Assembly (NCBI GenBank): GCA_964451375.1
Contig: CAYVIN010000007.1
Location: 24,049 to 88,048 of the forward strand
Direction of reading: 5' to 3'
From: JAGXQV01 sp964451375
GTDB taxonomy: Bacteria > Pseudomonadota > Gammaproteobacteria > Burkholderiales > Sulfuricellaceae
DNA length: 64,000 nt
Part shown: positions 27,390 to 35,951 of the stretch, piece after piece
How positions within the stretch are numbered: position 1 is the first letter of the stretch
Layout: every line of letters starts with the position of its first letter
The notes under the pieces: generated by a model
What the model saw: the letters and a program-made list of their open reading frames with translations, nothing else
The model's database searches: none
Told to the model about the DNA's origin: nothing
Made by a program: the position numbers and the translations under genes

Positions 27390-28724
27390 CTAGGCGTGCA
27401 GTTCGCGCACCGCGTCCACGGCGTTTTGCATGAGTTCGCGCACCCCCACCCCCGGCTCCTTGCCGTAGAGCGGCTCGACCAGCAGGGTGAGCAAGTTGGG
27501 GTCAGTGGAAAAACCGGTATGCTCGGGAACGTAGGGTAGCCGGGCGCAGAAGTCGGGGTCATCGAGATTCGAGTAAACGCGCCGGTAGCGCAGGGTAAGC
27601 AGGTGCAGCTTGAGGTGGCTATGCAGGCCGTAGGCTTCGTCGAGCACGGCGGTAGCGTGATCCATTTCATTTTGCAGTCCGTCGAGCAGTTCGCGCAACT
27701 GGAGGCAGGTTTCCAGGCCGATATCGGCGCTGACGGTGATGTGCTTGCCGCGTGGATTGCGAGCCGGGCCGATGTTCTGGACGGCGCGGTGTTTTTTCCA
27801 CTCCTTCAGAGAAACCGGGCTTTGCGGGTTGCGTAGCTGGAGCAGGATGGCCGGCGCGCGCTGTTCGTCCATTTGTAGATAGTCGGCGACGCGCAGCAGC
27901 GCCATCGGGTACAGCACCGCCGTTCCCATCGGACGCGGCGTACCGGAATGGCAGGCGTCGAGGTAGGCCATGCAAACGCGCAAAGATAGCCCATGTGAAC
28001 GGGCGGCGAGGCCGATCAGGTCGGCCAGCTTGCTGAGCTTGTGCCCCCGCGCGCCCATGGCCGGGAACTCGTGTTCCTTTTCGCCTACGGACGCACCGGG
28101 GAAGCCATACAGCGCGATTTCATGGGCGAGCCGGGCGTGGTGACGGCGAATGAATTCACCGACGAGGCGCTTATGGTTGCCATTCCATTGCGCGGGGCTG
28201 TCGGGCATGTGGTTGAGCATCGAGTCTTTGCGCGCTTCGTCGAGTCCGATGATCTCGGCAAGCTTGCGGTCGCTGAAACGGCGCGCTTCGCGGACATAGT
28301 CGGCCCACAGGTCGGCCCACGGGCGGTCGCCGCTGTAACTGGCCTGCCGCTGGTCAAACCAGGTAACGGGCCGAAAACGTGAAGCGGGGCGGATCAGTTC
28401 GAGAAAGCCGTCCTCGCGCAAGTGCATGGCGAAGTCGTGCAACAGCGCCGCGCCGACCAGGACGGTGGCGTCGGCATCGTTGAATAGCGGCTGGCTGGGT
28501 GTCGCGGCATTGGCTTGCCAGACTTCGTCGGGAATCAACTCCTCTGCCGTTGCGAGAACCCGATTGACGTGCTCGATGCCGTGATCGGTGTAGTCGGGGA
28601 AAAAAGACAGCTTGTTGTCGGCAAGGATCACTGCCGTCTGGTCGGCCAGCGCTTGCAGCGGGGCGCGGTAGGCGCTGTCCTTGAGCAACGTTTCAAGGTG
28701 CGGGGGAAACTCGATTTTGGCCAT
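27390..28724 (-). CDS. N-terminal half of a split HD/HSP90-like ATPase protein
   Basis: 444 codons ending at an amber stop inside an ATPase domain. The N-terminal part looks like an HD phosphohydrolase domain: YTDHGIEHVNRVLAT and ALLHDFAMHLRE give the His and the His-Asp pair. The last residues, ELMQNAVDAVRE, are the N-box of an HSP90-like ATPase whose other motifs continue in frame after the stop. The ATG at 28724 (MAKIEFPPHLE) is preferred; the frame is open to 28880. HD plus HSP90-like ATPase proteins are known to me from bacterial conflict contexts, and here TA modules lie on both sides. Its function is unknown. Confidence 0.7.
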   Translation of the reverse strand: MAKIEFPPHLETLLKDSAYRAPLQALADQTAVILADNKLSFFPDYTDHGIEHVNRVLATAEELIPDEVWQANAATPSQPLFNDADATVLVGAALLHDFAMHLREDGFLELIRPASRFRPVTWFDQRQASYSGDRPWADLWADYVREARRFSDRKLAEIIGLDEARKDSMLNHMPDSPAQWNGNHKRLVGEFIRRHHARLAHEIALYGFPGASVGEKEHEFPAMGARGHKLSKLADLIGLAARSHGLSLRVCMAYLDACHSGTPRPMGTAVLYPMALLRVADYLQMDEQRAPAILLQLRNPQSPVSLKEWKKHRAVQNIGPARNPRGKHITVSADIGLETCLQLRELLDGLQNEMDHATAVLDEAYGLHSHLKLHLLTLRYRRVYSNLDDPDFCARLPYVPEHTGFSTDPNLLTLLVEPLYGKEPGVGVRELMQNAVDAVRELHA

Positions 28725-28916
28725 AGTCTTAAGATTGTTGACGGAAACTGGCGCGAATATCGCACCGTCGTTTACCGGTTCCCACCATTCCCGTCCTACG
28801 GGGTACAGGGAGAAACGTTGGTGGCGCACTTTGGCATTAAGCAATAGCCTCCACGATACCTCATTATCCCGCAGGGTCAATTTCCCCGCGTATTCCCCCG
28901 GCGCGCCTGGATCGAT

Positions 28917-29312
28917 TCAAACTTCCCAATCATCAACCTGCAACCCCGCCACCCGCCCGAACTCGGCGGTGTTGTGGGTAATCAGGATCAGATTGCGCGC
29001 CATTGCCTGCCCGGCAATCAGCACGTCGTAGGGGCCGATGGGCGTGTCCTGGGCGGCAAGTGCGGCGCGAATCTCGCCAGCCTGGCGGGCGTCTTCCCTG
29101 TCGAATTCCAGTACCTCGAATTGCAACCCGTCCACCACGGCGACGTTGTGCTCGATTCGGCGGCTCTTGAATGCGCCGTAGAAAAGTTCGTGGATGACAA
29201 TGGACGAAATGGCGAAATCGCCGGGATGGTATTGCCGTAGCCGTTGCGCGAGGGGAGAACTGCTATCGTTGAGCAGGGCGATGACGGCGTTGCTGTCGAG
29301 CAGGTAGCGCAT
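28917..29312 (-). CDS. vapC: VapC-type PIN-domain ribonuclease toxin
   Basis: 131 residues. PIN-domain acidic residues appear in order: YLLDSNAVIALL, VIHELFYGAF, GPYDVLIAGQAM and THNTAEFGRV. PIN toxins cut tRNA or rRNA when free of antitoxin. The start at 29312 overlaps the vapB stop by one base (TGATG); the longer frame upstream is the antitoxin gene in another frame. Catalytic residues look intact. Confidence 0.92.
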   Translation of the reverse strand: MRYLLDSNAVIALLNDSSSPLAQRLRQYHPGDFAISSIVIHELFYGAFKSRRIEHNVAVVDGLQFEVLEFDREDARQAGEIRAALAAQDTPIGPYDVLIAGQAMARNLILITHNTAEFGRVAGLQVDDWEV

Positions 29313-29557
29313 CAGCGGAACAGCTTGTCGAGTTCCGGGCGCTCCTGCGGGGCGGGTTGTTCGCCAGCCGCTGCGATAAAGTCGGCGTCGAGTTGACCGG
29401 CAAGGGCATCCAGCCAACTCCAGTCTTCGGCCAACGGTTCGAGGATCACCGCTTTGCCATGGCGTCGGATATGTACCGTTTCACCGTCGAAACGAAATTC
29501 CTTGGGCAGGCGTACTGCCTGCGACCGTCCTGACCAGAATATTTTTGCAGTTTCCAT
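29312..29557 (-). CDS. vapB: VapB-type antitoxin (AbrB/SpoVT fold)
   Basis: 81 residues. The N-terminal swapped-hairpin DNA-binding domain reads TAKIFWSGRSQAVRLPKEF, as in VapB/MazE-like antitoxins; the C-terminal part (LDADFIAAAGEQPAPQERPE) should wrap around the PIN toxin. It is the first gene of the pair. An AT-rich inverted repeat directly upstream is the likely autoregulatory site. Confidence 0.92.
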   Translation of the reverse strand: METAKIFWSGRSQAVRLPKEFRFDGETVHIRRHGKAVILEPLAEDWSWLDALAGQLDADFIAAAGEQPAPQERPELDKLFR

Positions 29558-29572
29558 GGAACCCTCGCGCGA

Positions 29573-29593
29573 GATATATCATAAATATATACC
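29573..29593 (-). promoter_or_regulatory. Candidate vapBC promoter/operator
   Basis: On the minus strand GGTATATA and TATATC half-sites flank TTTATGA, and a TATATA box with a TTGTGG box 16 bases upstream gives a plausible promoter overlapping the palindrome. VapB-VapC complexes normally bind such sites. Assignment rests on position and symmetry only. Confidence 0.4.
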
Positions 29594-29642
29594 ATATTCT
29601 CGCACCACCACAATGTATTTGGGCAAGTTCTGCGGTAAGCGG

Positions 29643-29807
29643 CTAGCGCGTCCGAAAACTCATATGACACGCCACGCAAGCCTGGGTAACTTGTTGCAGG
29701 GCGGCCAGCGATTTGGCGGGGTCGCCTTCCTTGGCGGTTTTGGCGAACGGGCTGGCGGCGCTGTGCATTCGGCTGCGAAGTTGGCGCATGGCGCCGGGCT
29801 GAGGTCT
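29643..29807 (-). pseudogene. Truncated duplicate of the cytochrome c' gene (C-terminal fragment)
   Basis: Read on the minus strand the frame gives FAKTAKEGDPAKSLAALQ, then the heme motif CVACH and the end HMSFRTR, nearly identical to the C-terminus of the intact cytochrome gene at 33753-34199. A stop codon lies about seven codons upstream of the first matching Met, so the N-terminal two thirds and the signal peptide are gone. It lies just 3' of the sensor kinase gene, so the kinase and porin genes are bracketed by two copies in the same orientation. It cannot make a working exported cytochrome. Confidence 0.85.
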
Positions 29808-29884
29808 TTAGCCGTTTCAGCCCCTTCGAGACTTTCGACCAAGTCGGGAAATCGCCCTGGCCGGGGCGATTTCAAGGTTGGTGC

Positions 29885-32092
29885 TTACTCCGCACAGAGC
29901 GGGCAAGTCAGCACGAATTCCGCGCCATCGGAGACGTTACGCACGGCAATGCGACCACCCATGCTGTTCTCGATGATCATCTTGGTCATGTACAGGCCAA
30001 TCCCGGAACCTTTTTCCTTGGTGGTGAAGTAGGGATCGAAAATCTTTGGCAGAACGTCGGCGGGAATCCCGCCGGCGTTGTCACGGATCGTCAAAGTCGC
30101 CATGCCGTCTTCCCGGGCGATGCGGATACTGATGACGCCGGCGGATTGGTTTTGCGCCTGCAAGGCTTCCTTTGCATTGTTGATGATATTCAGCAAGGCT
30201 TGGGAGAATTCATTGGGATAACCATGGGCTGAAACTGCCTCGGCAGTTTCCACCTCGACAGTAATGTTGTGGGATTGAAATCCCGCCGAAACGATCGCCA
30301 ACGCTTGCTCGACTGTTTCAGCCAGTTTGAAGCTGGACTTTTCCTTGTTAGGGCTAAAAAAGTTTCGGAAGTCGTCAATGGTATGGGACATGTTGTCGAT
30401 CAACCGGTTGCCTACCGCGAGGTCGTCATCCAGTTTCTCCAGGGTAAGCTCGTTGAAGGCGTATTCGTCACGGATGTTCGCTAGCAGAATAGCCAAGGCA
30501 TTCAGGGGTTGGCGCCATTGGTGGGCAATGTTGTGCACCATTTCACCCATCCCTGCCAGGCGCGATTGCTGAATGAGGAGATGGTCTTTTTCCCGGTTTT
30601 TCTTTACCTCTTCGTCAACGCGGGCCTCCAGATTCTGGTTGAGCAGGCGCAATTCTCCCTCGATAGCGCGTGTCCGCGTCAGATCATGCAGAGCGGTCAG
30701 GATGCCGGTCACCGTGCCGGAATTATCGCGCAGGATTTTGACGGTAACTTCCACCGGAAGCCTGGTCCAGTTGTGGTGGTGATCCGCCTCCATGGTAAAA
30801 AGCGCGTCGCACTTTTCTTCCTGCACCTGACAAACCGGACATTGCGAACCATCGTATTCGGGATGGAGCAACTGCTTGATCGGCTTGCCGATGGCGGCAG
30901 CCGGTTCAAGCCCGGTCACCGCATAAAAGCGCCGGTTGGCACGTAACAAATGGCGATTCGCGTCGAGCAGATAGATCGCGTCTGCGAAAGCATCCATGGC
31001 CTGCGTCCATTCGGAGGCTTCGCGCTCAAGCGCCGCTTCGGCGCGCAAGCGAACATCGAGCATTTCGTTGAATTCTTCCGCCACCTCGGCGATTTCCGGT
31101 GGCCCGGAGATGGGTACGCGCACTTCCGACTCGCCGTCGCGGATTGCTCTTGAAACCGAAGCAAGCGCCTGGATCGGATGTTCGATGCGACGCGCGACGA
31201 AAATCACCGCAATCAAAACGACGGCGAGGATGAGCGCTCCAATCAAACCGTTGCGCAGCAGGTTGGCATACATCTGCTCATAAACCACGCTGGCCGGGGT
31301 TCCCACGAAGACGTACCAGTCCAGGCCTTTGACGGGAACCACCGAGTACAGCCGTGGGGTGCCGTCCACCCCTATGCCCGAATATTCGCCATCCTTGACC
31401 ATCAGCATTTTTTGGAAGACGGGGCGCTCATAAACGCTTTTCCCCACCCAATTTTCCGTGTCCAGGTTACGCCAGACGAAGACCCCTTTGGCGGTAACGA
31501 TACCGACCGTGGTGCCCGGCGAGAGAGGCGCACCGGACAGGTTTGGCTGATACAGCGCAAGGTCGAGCGGCAAGCCGAGAAAACCGGTCTTCTTTCCGGC
31601 ATCATCGCGGATCGGATAGGTCAGCACAGTGACCCAGCGACCGGTGATCGGCCCGAAGAAGGGGTCGCTGACGACCAGGTCGTTTTCCATCAGGGAACGC
31701 TTGAACCAGGGCGCTTGATCGACCATGACATTCTTTCCGCCAGGCTGGGGTACGGCAGAGCAAATCGCCTCGCCGCGAATATCAATGGTGGTCATGTTGG
31801 CCGAGCGGGGAAACAACTCGTGGAACTCCCACAACACGGGGTCGCAGCGACTGCCGTTGACCGCGCGAATCAACGGACGCTTGCCCAACTGGATCAACAA
31901 ATCGCGGTTGGTCGCCACCACGCGGCTGACATCGGCGGCGACGACAACCGCCAACACCCGCGCTGCGCTCCGTGCCTGGGCAACCCGTTGCTGGGCGTTG
32001 TTGTATATCGTGTAGGCGATGGCGGCAACCATCGGCAGAAGAACCGCCAATACCAGCAGGAGGAGTTGTTTGCGAATCGACATGGTGCGCAT
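29885..32092 (-). CDS. Cache-HAMP-PAS sensor histidine kinase
   Basis: 735 residues. TM1 near residues 8-28 (LLLLVLAVLLPMVAAIAYTI), a periplasmic dCache-like domain (about 40-275), TM2 (LIGALILAVVLIAVIFVA), HAMP, a PAS domain (about 360-480) with a Cys cluster CPVC...KCD, then the kinase core: H-box MVHNIAHQWRQPLNAL, N-box NIINNAKEAL, G1 DNAGGIP, G2 GSGIGLYMTK. The core is near-identical in motifs to the MHYT kinase at 21838. It follows the porin gene by four bases, so both may respond to the same solute. No partner regulator is adjacent. Confidence 0.93.
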   Translation of the reverse strand: MRTMSIRKQLLLLVLAVLLPMVAAIAYTIYNNAQQRVAQARSAARVLAVVVAADVSRVVATNRDLLIQLGKRPLIRAVNGSRCDPVLWEFHELFPRSANMTTIDIRGEAICSAVPQPGGKNVMVDQAPWFKRSLMENDLVVSDPFFGPITGRWVTVLTYPIRDDAGKKTGFLGLPLDLALYQPNLSGAPLSPGTTVGIVTAKGVFVWRNLDTENWVGKSVYERPVFQKMLMVKDGEYSGIGVDGTPRLYSVVPVKGLDWYVFVGTPASVVYEQMYANLLRNGLIGALILAVVLIAVIFVARRIEHPIQALASVSRAIRDGESEVRVPISGPPEIAEVAEEFNEMLDVRLRAEAALEREASEWTQAMDAFADAIYLLDANRHLLRANRRFYAVTGLEPAAAIGKPIKQLLHPEYDGSQCPVCQVQEEKCDALFTMEADHHHNWTRLPVEVTVKILRDNSGTVTGILTALHDLTRTRAIEGELRLLNQNLEARVDEEVKKNREKDHLLIQQSRLAGMGEMVHNIAHQWRQPLNALAILLANIRDEYAFNELTLEKLDDDLAVGNRLIDNMSHTIDDFRNFFSPNKEKSSFKLAETVEQALAIVSAGFQSHNITVEVETAEAVSAHGYPNEFSQALLNIINNAKEALQAQNQSAGVISIRIAREDGMATLTIRDNAGGIPADVLPKIFDPYFTTKEKGSGIGLYMTKMIIENSMGGRIAVRNVSDGAEFVLTCPLCAE

Positions 32093-32096
32093 GGCG

Positions 32097-33469
32097 TCAG
32101 AATACGTAAGTGATTTGCACGCTAAGCCGATTACCCAGCGTGTCGCCGATCAGGGCGGCGTTATTGAGCTGAACCTGCTGCGCCTGCGCGCTGCCTGAGA
32201 AGCCAGCCGCGTTGGGGTAAGGCGCTTTAAGGGTGCGGAACTCATAATTCACTGCCAGGCGGGCTTTTGGATGAAAGAAATATTGCGCTCCCAGTGTCCA
32301 GGTGGTGAAGCGACGCTCGTCGAATGGCGAATTGGTCAACCGGTCGAGACGGTCGTAGCGCACGTCCACCTCCCATTGAGGGGCGAATTTCCAACCGGCT
32401 TCCAGATAATAGCCGTCCGCTTTGTTGCTGCTCTCCAGCGCCACCAGCGTGACCGGCTCGAAAGCGCTGCCCCCGCCATCGTTGAAAGGCGGGGTCGGGC
32501 CGATGAAAATCATCCCGCGACCGCGTAGATATTCCCCAGAAACGCGCCAGGGATTCTTCAGATAACGGAAGCCCACGCCTTCCCGCACACGATTGTAAGC
32601 ACCTCCGGCAAAATCGCGTTGCCCTTCCTGACGCCAGATATAGATTGATGCATCCTCGCGACGTGCGCCTTTCCCGTCAAAAACGTAAGCGGCGCGCAAA
32701 TGTGCCGTCGCATCGCGATGTCCGTCATCGCCGCTGAAATTGATGCCATTGCCGGTACCCAACATGACGGCGTATGAATACTCCCACGGCCCGTTGCGGA
32801 ACCAGCTGAAGAGTTCCACGCCCAAATCCTGAAAACCGGAAACCGCACCGTCTAGTCTGGCGCTCGCCAGCGGCACCCCCAGCACCGGCGCGGTCGCGCG
32901 CGAAGTGCTGTAGGGTTTGACGAAGCGCTCGTTGAGCAGATTGTCGGTGGCATTGGTGAAATTGATGTAATCCAGCGTCTGGATCCCCTGGAAAGCCTCC
33001 TCGCCGAGCGGCAGGCGTCCCAGGCCGACGCGAACGCGCATGGCGGGGAGGTAATTGAAGGTGATTGAGGCATCGGTCAGCACCGCGCGGCGTTCGCGGG
33101 TCAGGCCGTTATTGCCAAGCTCGGCCAGCAGAAAATAGTTGATTTTGCCGCCACTACCCGGCACGACGCCGCGTACGCCGGGGCGAGCCCGGAAAACTTG
33201 TGCTTGATCTTCGTGTTGATAGTCCGGTGCAACCAAATTGAACAGGGCATCCTGACCATTGTAGGATTTCAAGGCGGCGGGCGCAGCGAGGCCTTGGACA
33301 GCATGACCTTCGTTACGAACGTACTGGGGTGGGGCTGGATAAATCCCCATATCGTATAGGCCGGCGCTTCGGGCTGCTCGCTGTTTTGCAGTTCCAGCCA
33401 ATTTGCGGCACCTGCCCAGGATGCCGGCAAGATAGCCAGCAACAGGGCCGCGACAATCCGCGTATTCAT
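32097..33469 (-). pseudogene. Outer-membrane porin, interrupted by a -1 frameshift
   Basis: The start at 33469 has a strong ribosome binding site (GGAGG) and encodes a signal peptide MNTRIVAALLLAILPASWAG and AYTIWGFIQP. The frame then breaks in a C-run near 33330-33340; one added base restores PPQYVRNEGHA and a 400-residue beta-barrel frame ending in aromatic YVF, typical of porins and phosphate-selective-porin-like proteins. Repeated aromatic/charged strands are seen throughout (YYLEAGWKFAPQWEVDVRYD). A single missing base in a homopolymer may be a sequencing error; the gene should be treated as probably functional until checked. Confidence 0.8.
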
Positions 33470-33506
33470 CGCCACCTCCGCCACACTTTTGTTATTGTCG
33501 AAACTG

Positions 33507-33551
33507 ATTATAGTTCTTGCGGATTGGAGAGTATGCAAAATGCGATTTTGC
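33507..33551 (-). promoter_or_regulatory. Porin promoter with upstream palindrome
   Basis: A consensus -10 TATAAT lies at 33512-33507 on the minus strand, 38 bases before the porin start. No good -35 is present; instead a perfect palindrome GCAAAAT-GCG-ATTTTGC spans 33535-33551, where an activator could bind. The region 33552-33752 holds nothing else I can support. Confidence 0.5.
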
Positions 33552-33752
33552 GGGCTGTTTTCCTGCCACTGGAGATGGTTCGCTCAAGGCCACCGAAGAA
33601 GGCTGGGCGGAATGTCCCGGCCCGCCAGGCCGATTCTTTAAATGCGCATTGTTGACTAGACTGCCCGCCCGGTCATTTCCGGGTTGGCGCCGGCAGCACA
33701 TTTCACCCGCTGAAGATGCGATGAAGCGCGGCGGATTCAGCTATTTCAAGGT

Positions 33753-34199
33753 CTACCGCGTCCGAAAACTCATATGACACGCCACGCAGCTTTGCGTGAC
33801 TGCTTGCAACGCGGCCAGCGATTTGGCGGGGTCGCCTTCCTTGGCGGTTTTGGCGAACTGGGTCGCGGCGCCGTGCATTCCCCAACCAAGCTGGCGCATG
33901 GCTTCCGGCATGAAACGTCCCGGCCCCTGGCCGCGTAGCGCTACCCGGTATTTGCCCATGGTACTTTCGCCCATGCGTTTTTCGGCGGTTTCACCGGCAT
34001 CCGCCCATTTACCTTCGGCGGCGTAACCGAGAATTTCGTTGAGCGCCGCCAGATGATCGAGCATGTCGGCGCGTTGTGCGGCTTGCGCCGGGGCGGGCAT
34101 GGTCACCAGTTGACGATGATCTTCAGGCACGGCTTGCTGGCTTTGCGCGACGGCGCACGGCGCGAGTATGACGAGCAGTATAAAAACGGCTTTTTTCAT
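33753..34199 (-). CDS. Cytochrome c' / c556-like periplasmic cytochrome
   Basis: 148 residues. Signal peptide MKKAVFILLVILAPCAVA, then a four-helix bundle with the heme-binding CVACH motif only ten residues from the C-terminus (CVACHMSFRTR), the class II cytochrome c arrangement. The axial ligand and function (electron transfer or NO binding) cannot be decided from sequence. A truncated copy of its 3' end is present at 29643-29807. It is 12 bases downstream of ubiA, on the same strand. Confidence 0.85.
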   Translation of the reverse strand: MKKAVFILLVILAPCAVAQSQQAVPEDHRQLVTMPAPAQAAQRADMLDHLAALNEILGYAAEGKWADAGETAEKRMGESTMGKYRVALRGQGPGRFMPEAMRQLGWGMHGAATQFAKTAKEGDPAKSLAALQAVTQSCVACHMSFRTR

Positions 34200-34211
34200 G
34201 ATCTTCCCCTT

Positions 34212-35075
34212 TCAGGCAAACCAGTAATCCAGCGCCAGCCCGCCGAACACCGCCGCGCCGAACCAGTTGTTGTGCAAGAACGCCTTGAAACATTTGGCGC
34301 GTTCGCGACCCCTGATCAATGTGTAGTGATACAGCGCGATACCTGCCGCGATGCCCAGCCCGGCGAAATACAGCCAGCGGAATTGCAGGGTGTGGCCGAT
34401 CCACCCGAGTATCCCGAGGGTGGCGGCGTAACACCCCATCACCGCTGCGATGTCGAAACGCCCGAAGGTGATCGCGGAGGTCTTGATGCCGATTTTCAGG
34501 TCGTCGTCGCGGTCCACCAGAGCATATTCGGTGTCGTAGGCGACCGCCCAGAACACGTTGGCGGCGAGGAGTTGCCAGGCCAGCGGCGGCACCGTGCCGG
34601 TCTGCGCGGCGAACGCCATGGGAATGCCGAAGCCGAAGGCGACGCCCAGATACGCCTGGGGTATCGCGAAAAAACGTTTGGTAAACGGGTAGCTGGCGGC
34701 GAGGAATAACGCGGCGAAGGAATATTGCAGGGTCAGGCGATTCAGCGGCAGGATCAGCAGGAACGCCAGCAGGGTCAGTACACCGGCCACCGCCAGGGCT
34801 TCCCTGCCGCTCACCAGACCGGCGGCGAGCGGGCGATTTTTGGTGCGCTCGACGTGAGGGTCGAAATTGCGGTCGGCGTAATCGTTCATCACGCAGCCGG
34901 CGGAACGCATCAGCACCGTGCCGAGCGCGAATATCCACACTACCGGCCACTGAGGATGACCGCCGGAAGACAGCCACAGCGCCCACAAGGTGGGCCACAG
35001 CAGGAGCAGGATGCCGATGGGTTTGTCGAGGCGCATCAGCCGTTCGTAAAGGGACAGGCGTTCCTTCCAGTTCAT
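34212..35075 (-). CDS. ubiA: 4-hydroxybenzoate polyprenyltransferase
   Basis: 287 residues, multi-pass membrane enzyme that attaches the polyprenyl tail to 4-hydroxybenzoate in ubiquinone synthesis. The two prenyl-diphosphate-binding Asp motifs are NDYADRNFD (with VERTKNRPLAAG) and DTEYALVDRDDDLKIG. It begins MNWKERLSLYERLMRLDKP; the long upstream extension of the frame is ubiC read out of frame. It overlaps the ubiC stop as ATGA. Confidence 0.96.
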   Translation of the reverse strand: MNWKERLSLYERLMRLDKPIGILLLLWPTLWALWLSSGGHPQWPVVWIFALGTVLMRSAGCVMNDYADRNFDPHVERTKNRPLAAGLVSGREALAVAGVLTLLAFLLILPLNRLTLQYSFAALFLAASYPFTKRFFAIPQAYLGVAFGFGIPMAFAAQTGTVPPLAWQLLAANVFWAVAYDTEYALVDRDDDLKIGIKTSAITFGRFDIAAVMGCYAATLGILGWIGHTLQFRWLYFAGLGIAAGIALYHYTLIRGRERAKCFKAFLHNNWFGAAVFGGLALDYWFA

Positions 35076-35605
35076 CGCGGCAATTCCTGAATGGCGGGGA
35101 GAAACACTTCCGTCACCTGGATGGCGCGGTGTTGCAGGATAAAGGTCGAACGCCGCGCCCACAGGGTGGACGGTGGATTTTCCAGATGCCGGCAGGCGCG
35201 CCGGTACAGCCAGTGACGCGCGCGCAATTTCTTGAACTGGAGCGGCGCGCGCCTTACCTGGGGATCGCGGAACAATACGTCGCCCAGCGGACGCCCGCCG
35301 AGTTTGCGCAACTGCCCCCAGCGCCCGCGCAGGCTGGCGAAAGGCAGCACGCTGTGGGCATACACCAGCGGCGTCTCGCCGCAATACAGGAAGACCTCGC
35401 GCAACAAGGCGCGCTGCGGATGAAGCGCCACCCCTTCGACCGCCGACCAGCCTTCCTCGACGCGCACCTCGCGCACCCCGAAAGCGGCGCATCGCGCCAC
35501 GATACGGCGCGTCAGTGAACCCTGGTCAAGCAGCCAGGGGCGGTAAGCGCCGACATTCTGGCGTAGACGGCTTTGCCAGGCGGGAGGATAGAAGCAGATT
35601 TTCAT
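35072..35605 (-). CDS. ubiC: Chorismate--pyruvate lyase
   Basis: 177 residues. Makes 4-hydroxybenzoate from chorismate, the first committed step of ubiquinone synthesis. Family features: W-LLDQGSLTRRI near the N-terminus, REVFLYCGETPLVYAHSVLP in the middle and WARRSTFILQHRAIQVTEVF at the end. It is upstream of ubiA with overlapping codons. A MITE-like element ends only 12 bases before its ATG, so its promoter region was replaced or is supplied by the element. Confidence 0.93.
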   Translation of the reverse strand: MKICFYPPAWQSRLRQNVGAYRPWLLDQGSLTRRIVARCAAFGVREVRVEEGWSAVEGVALHPQRALLREVFLYCGETPLVYAHSVLPFASLRGRWGQLRKLGGRPLGDVLFRDPQVRRAPLQFKKLRARHWLYRRACRHLENPPSTLWARRSTFILQHRAIQVTEVFLPAIQELPR

Positions 35606-35617
35606 GGAAGTGGGATT

Positions 35618-35915
35618 ATCCTATATTCCTCAGTTGAACGGGTTGGAGTGTGCGGTTTTCAGGGTGTAGGGCAAGGCGCGACGACGAGTAATGGCTATTC
35701 CATTGCGAGGAGGAGTACCCGTAAAGGGCATCACCGCCATTGTAATCCGGCTAAAGCCGGAACAATGGCGCGACAACGCAGCCATGCGCCCTGAAAACCG
35801 TGCAATCCGGCCCGTAGCGCTCTCACCAAACGGGTGAAACGCAAATATAGAACAAAGCAATTTAGAATCAACCGCCTACCCCCTTCGGCAAGCGGTCAAC
35901 TGAGGAATATAGGAT
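35618..35915. mobile_element. MITE-like palindromic element with 19-bp perfect terminal inverted repeats
   Basis: The ends TCCTATATTCCTCAGTTGA (left, from 35619) and its exact complement (right, to 35914) are flanked by TTA on both sides, a possible three-base target duplication. The interior is itself a long imperfect palindrome: CGGTTTTCAGGGTG on the left faces GCGCCCTGAAAACCG on the right. No protein is encoded; it is about 300 bases. It is probably moved by a transposase elsewhere. It sits immediately upstream of ubiC. Confidence 0.75.
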
Positions 35916-35951
35916 TACGCCGGTTTTTCGGGCCTTGGCGCAAAGCGCGCG

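Noticed and set aside
27390..27392. Pyrrolysine or selenocysteine decoding of the in-frame stop
   Set aside because: The codon is TAG, not TGA, and there is no sign of a pyrrolysine system; a point mutation or read error is simpler.
34212..35492. A long N-terminal extension of ubiA
   Set aside because: The extra 140 codons are ubiC read in another frame; the ATG at 35075 gives the normal UbiA start.
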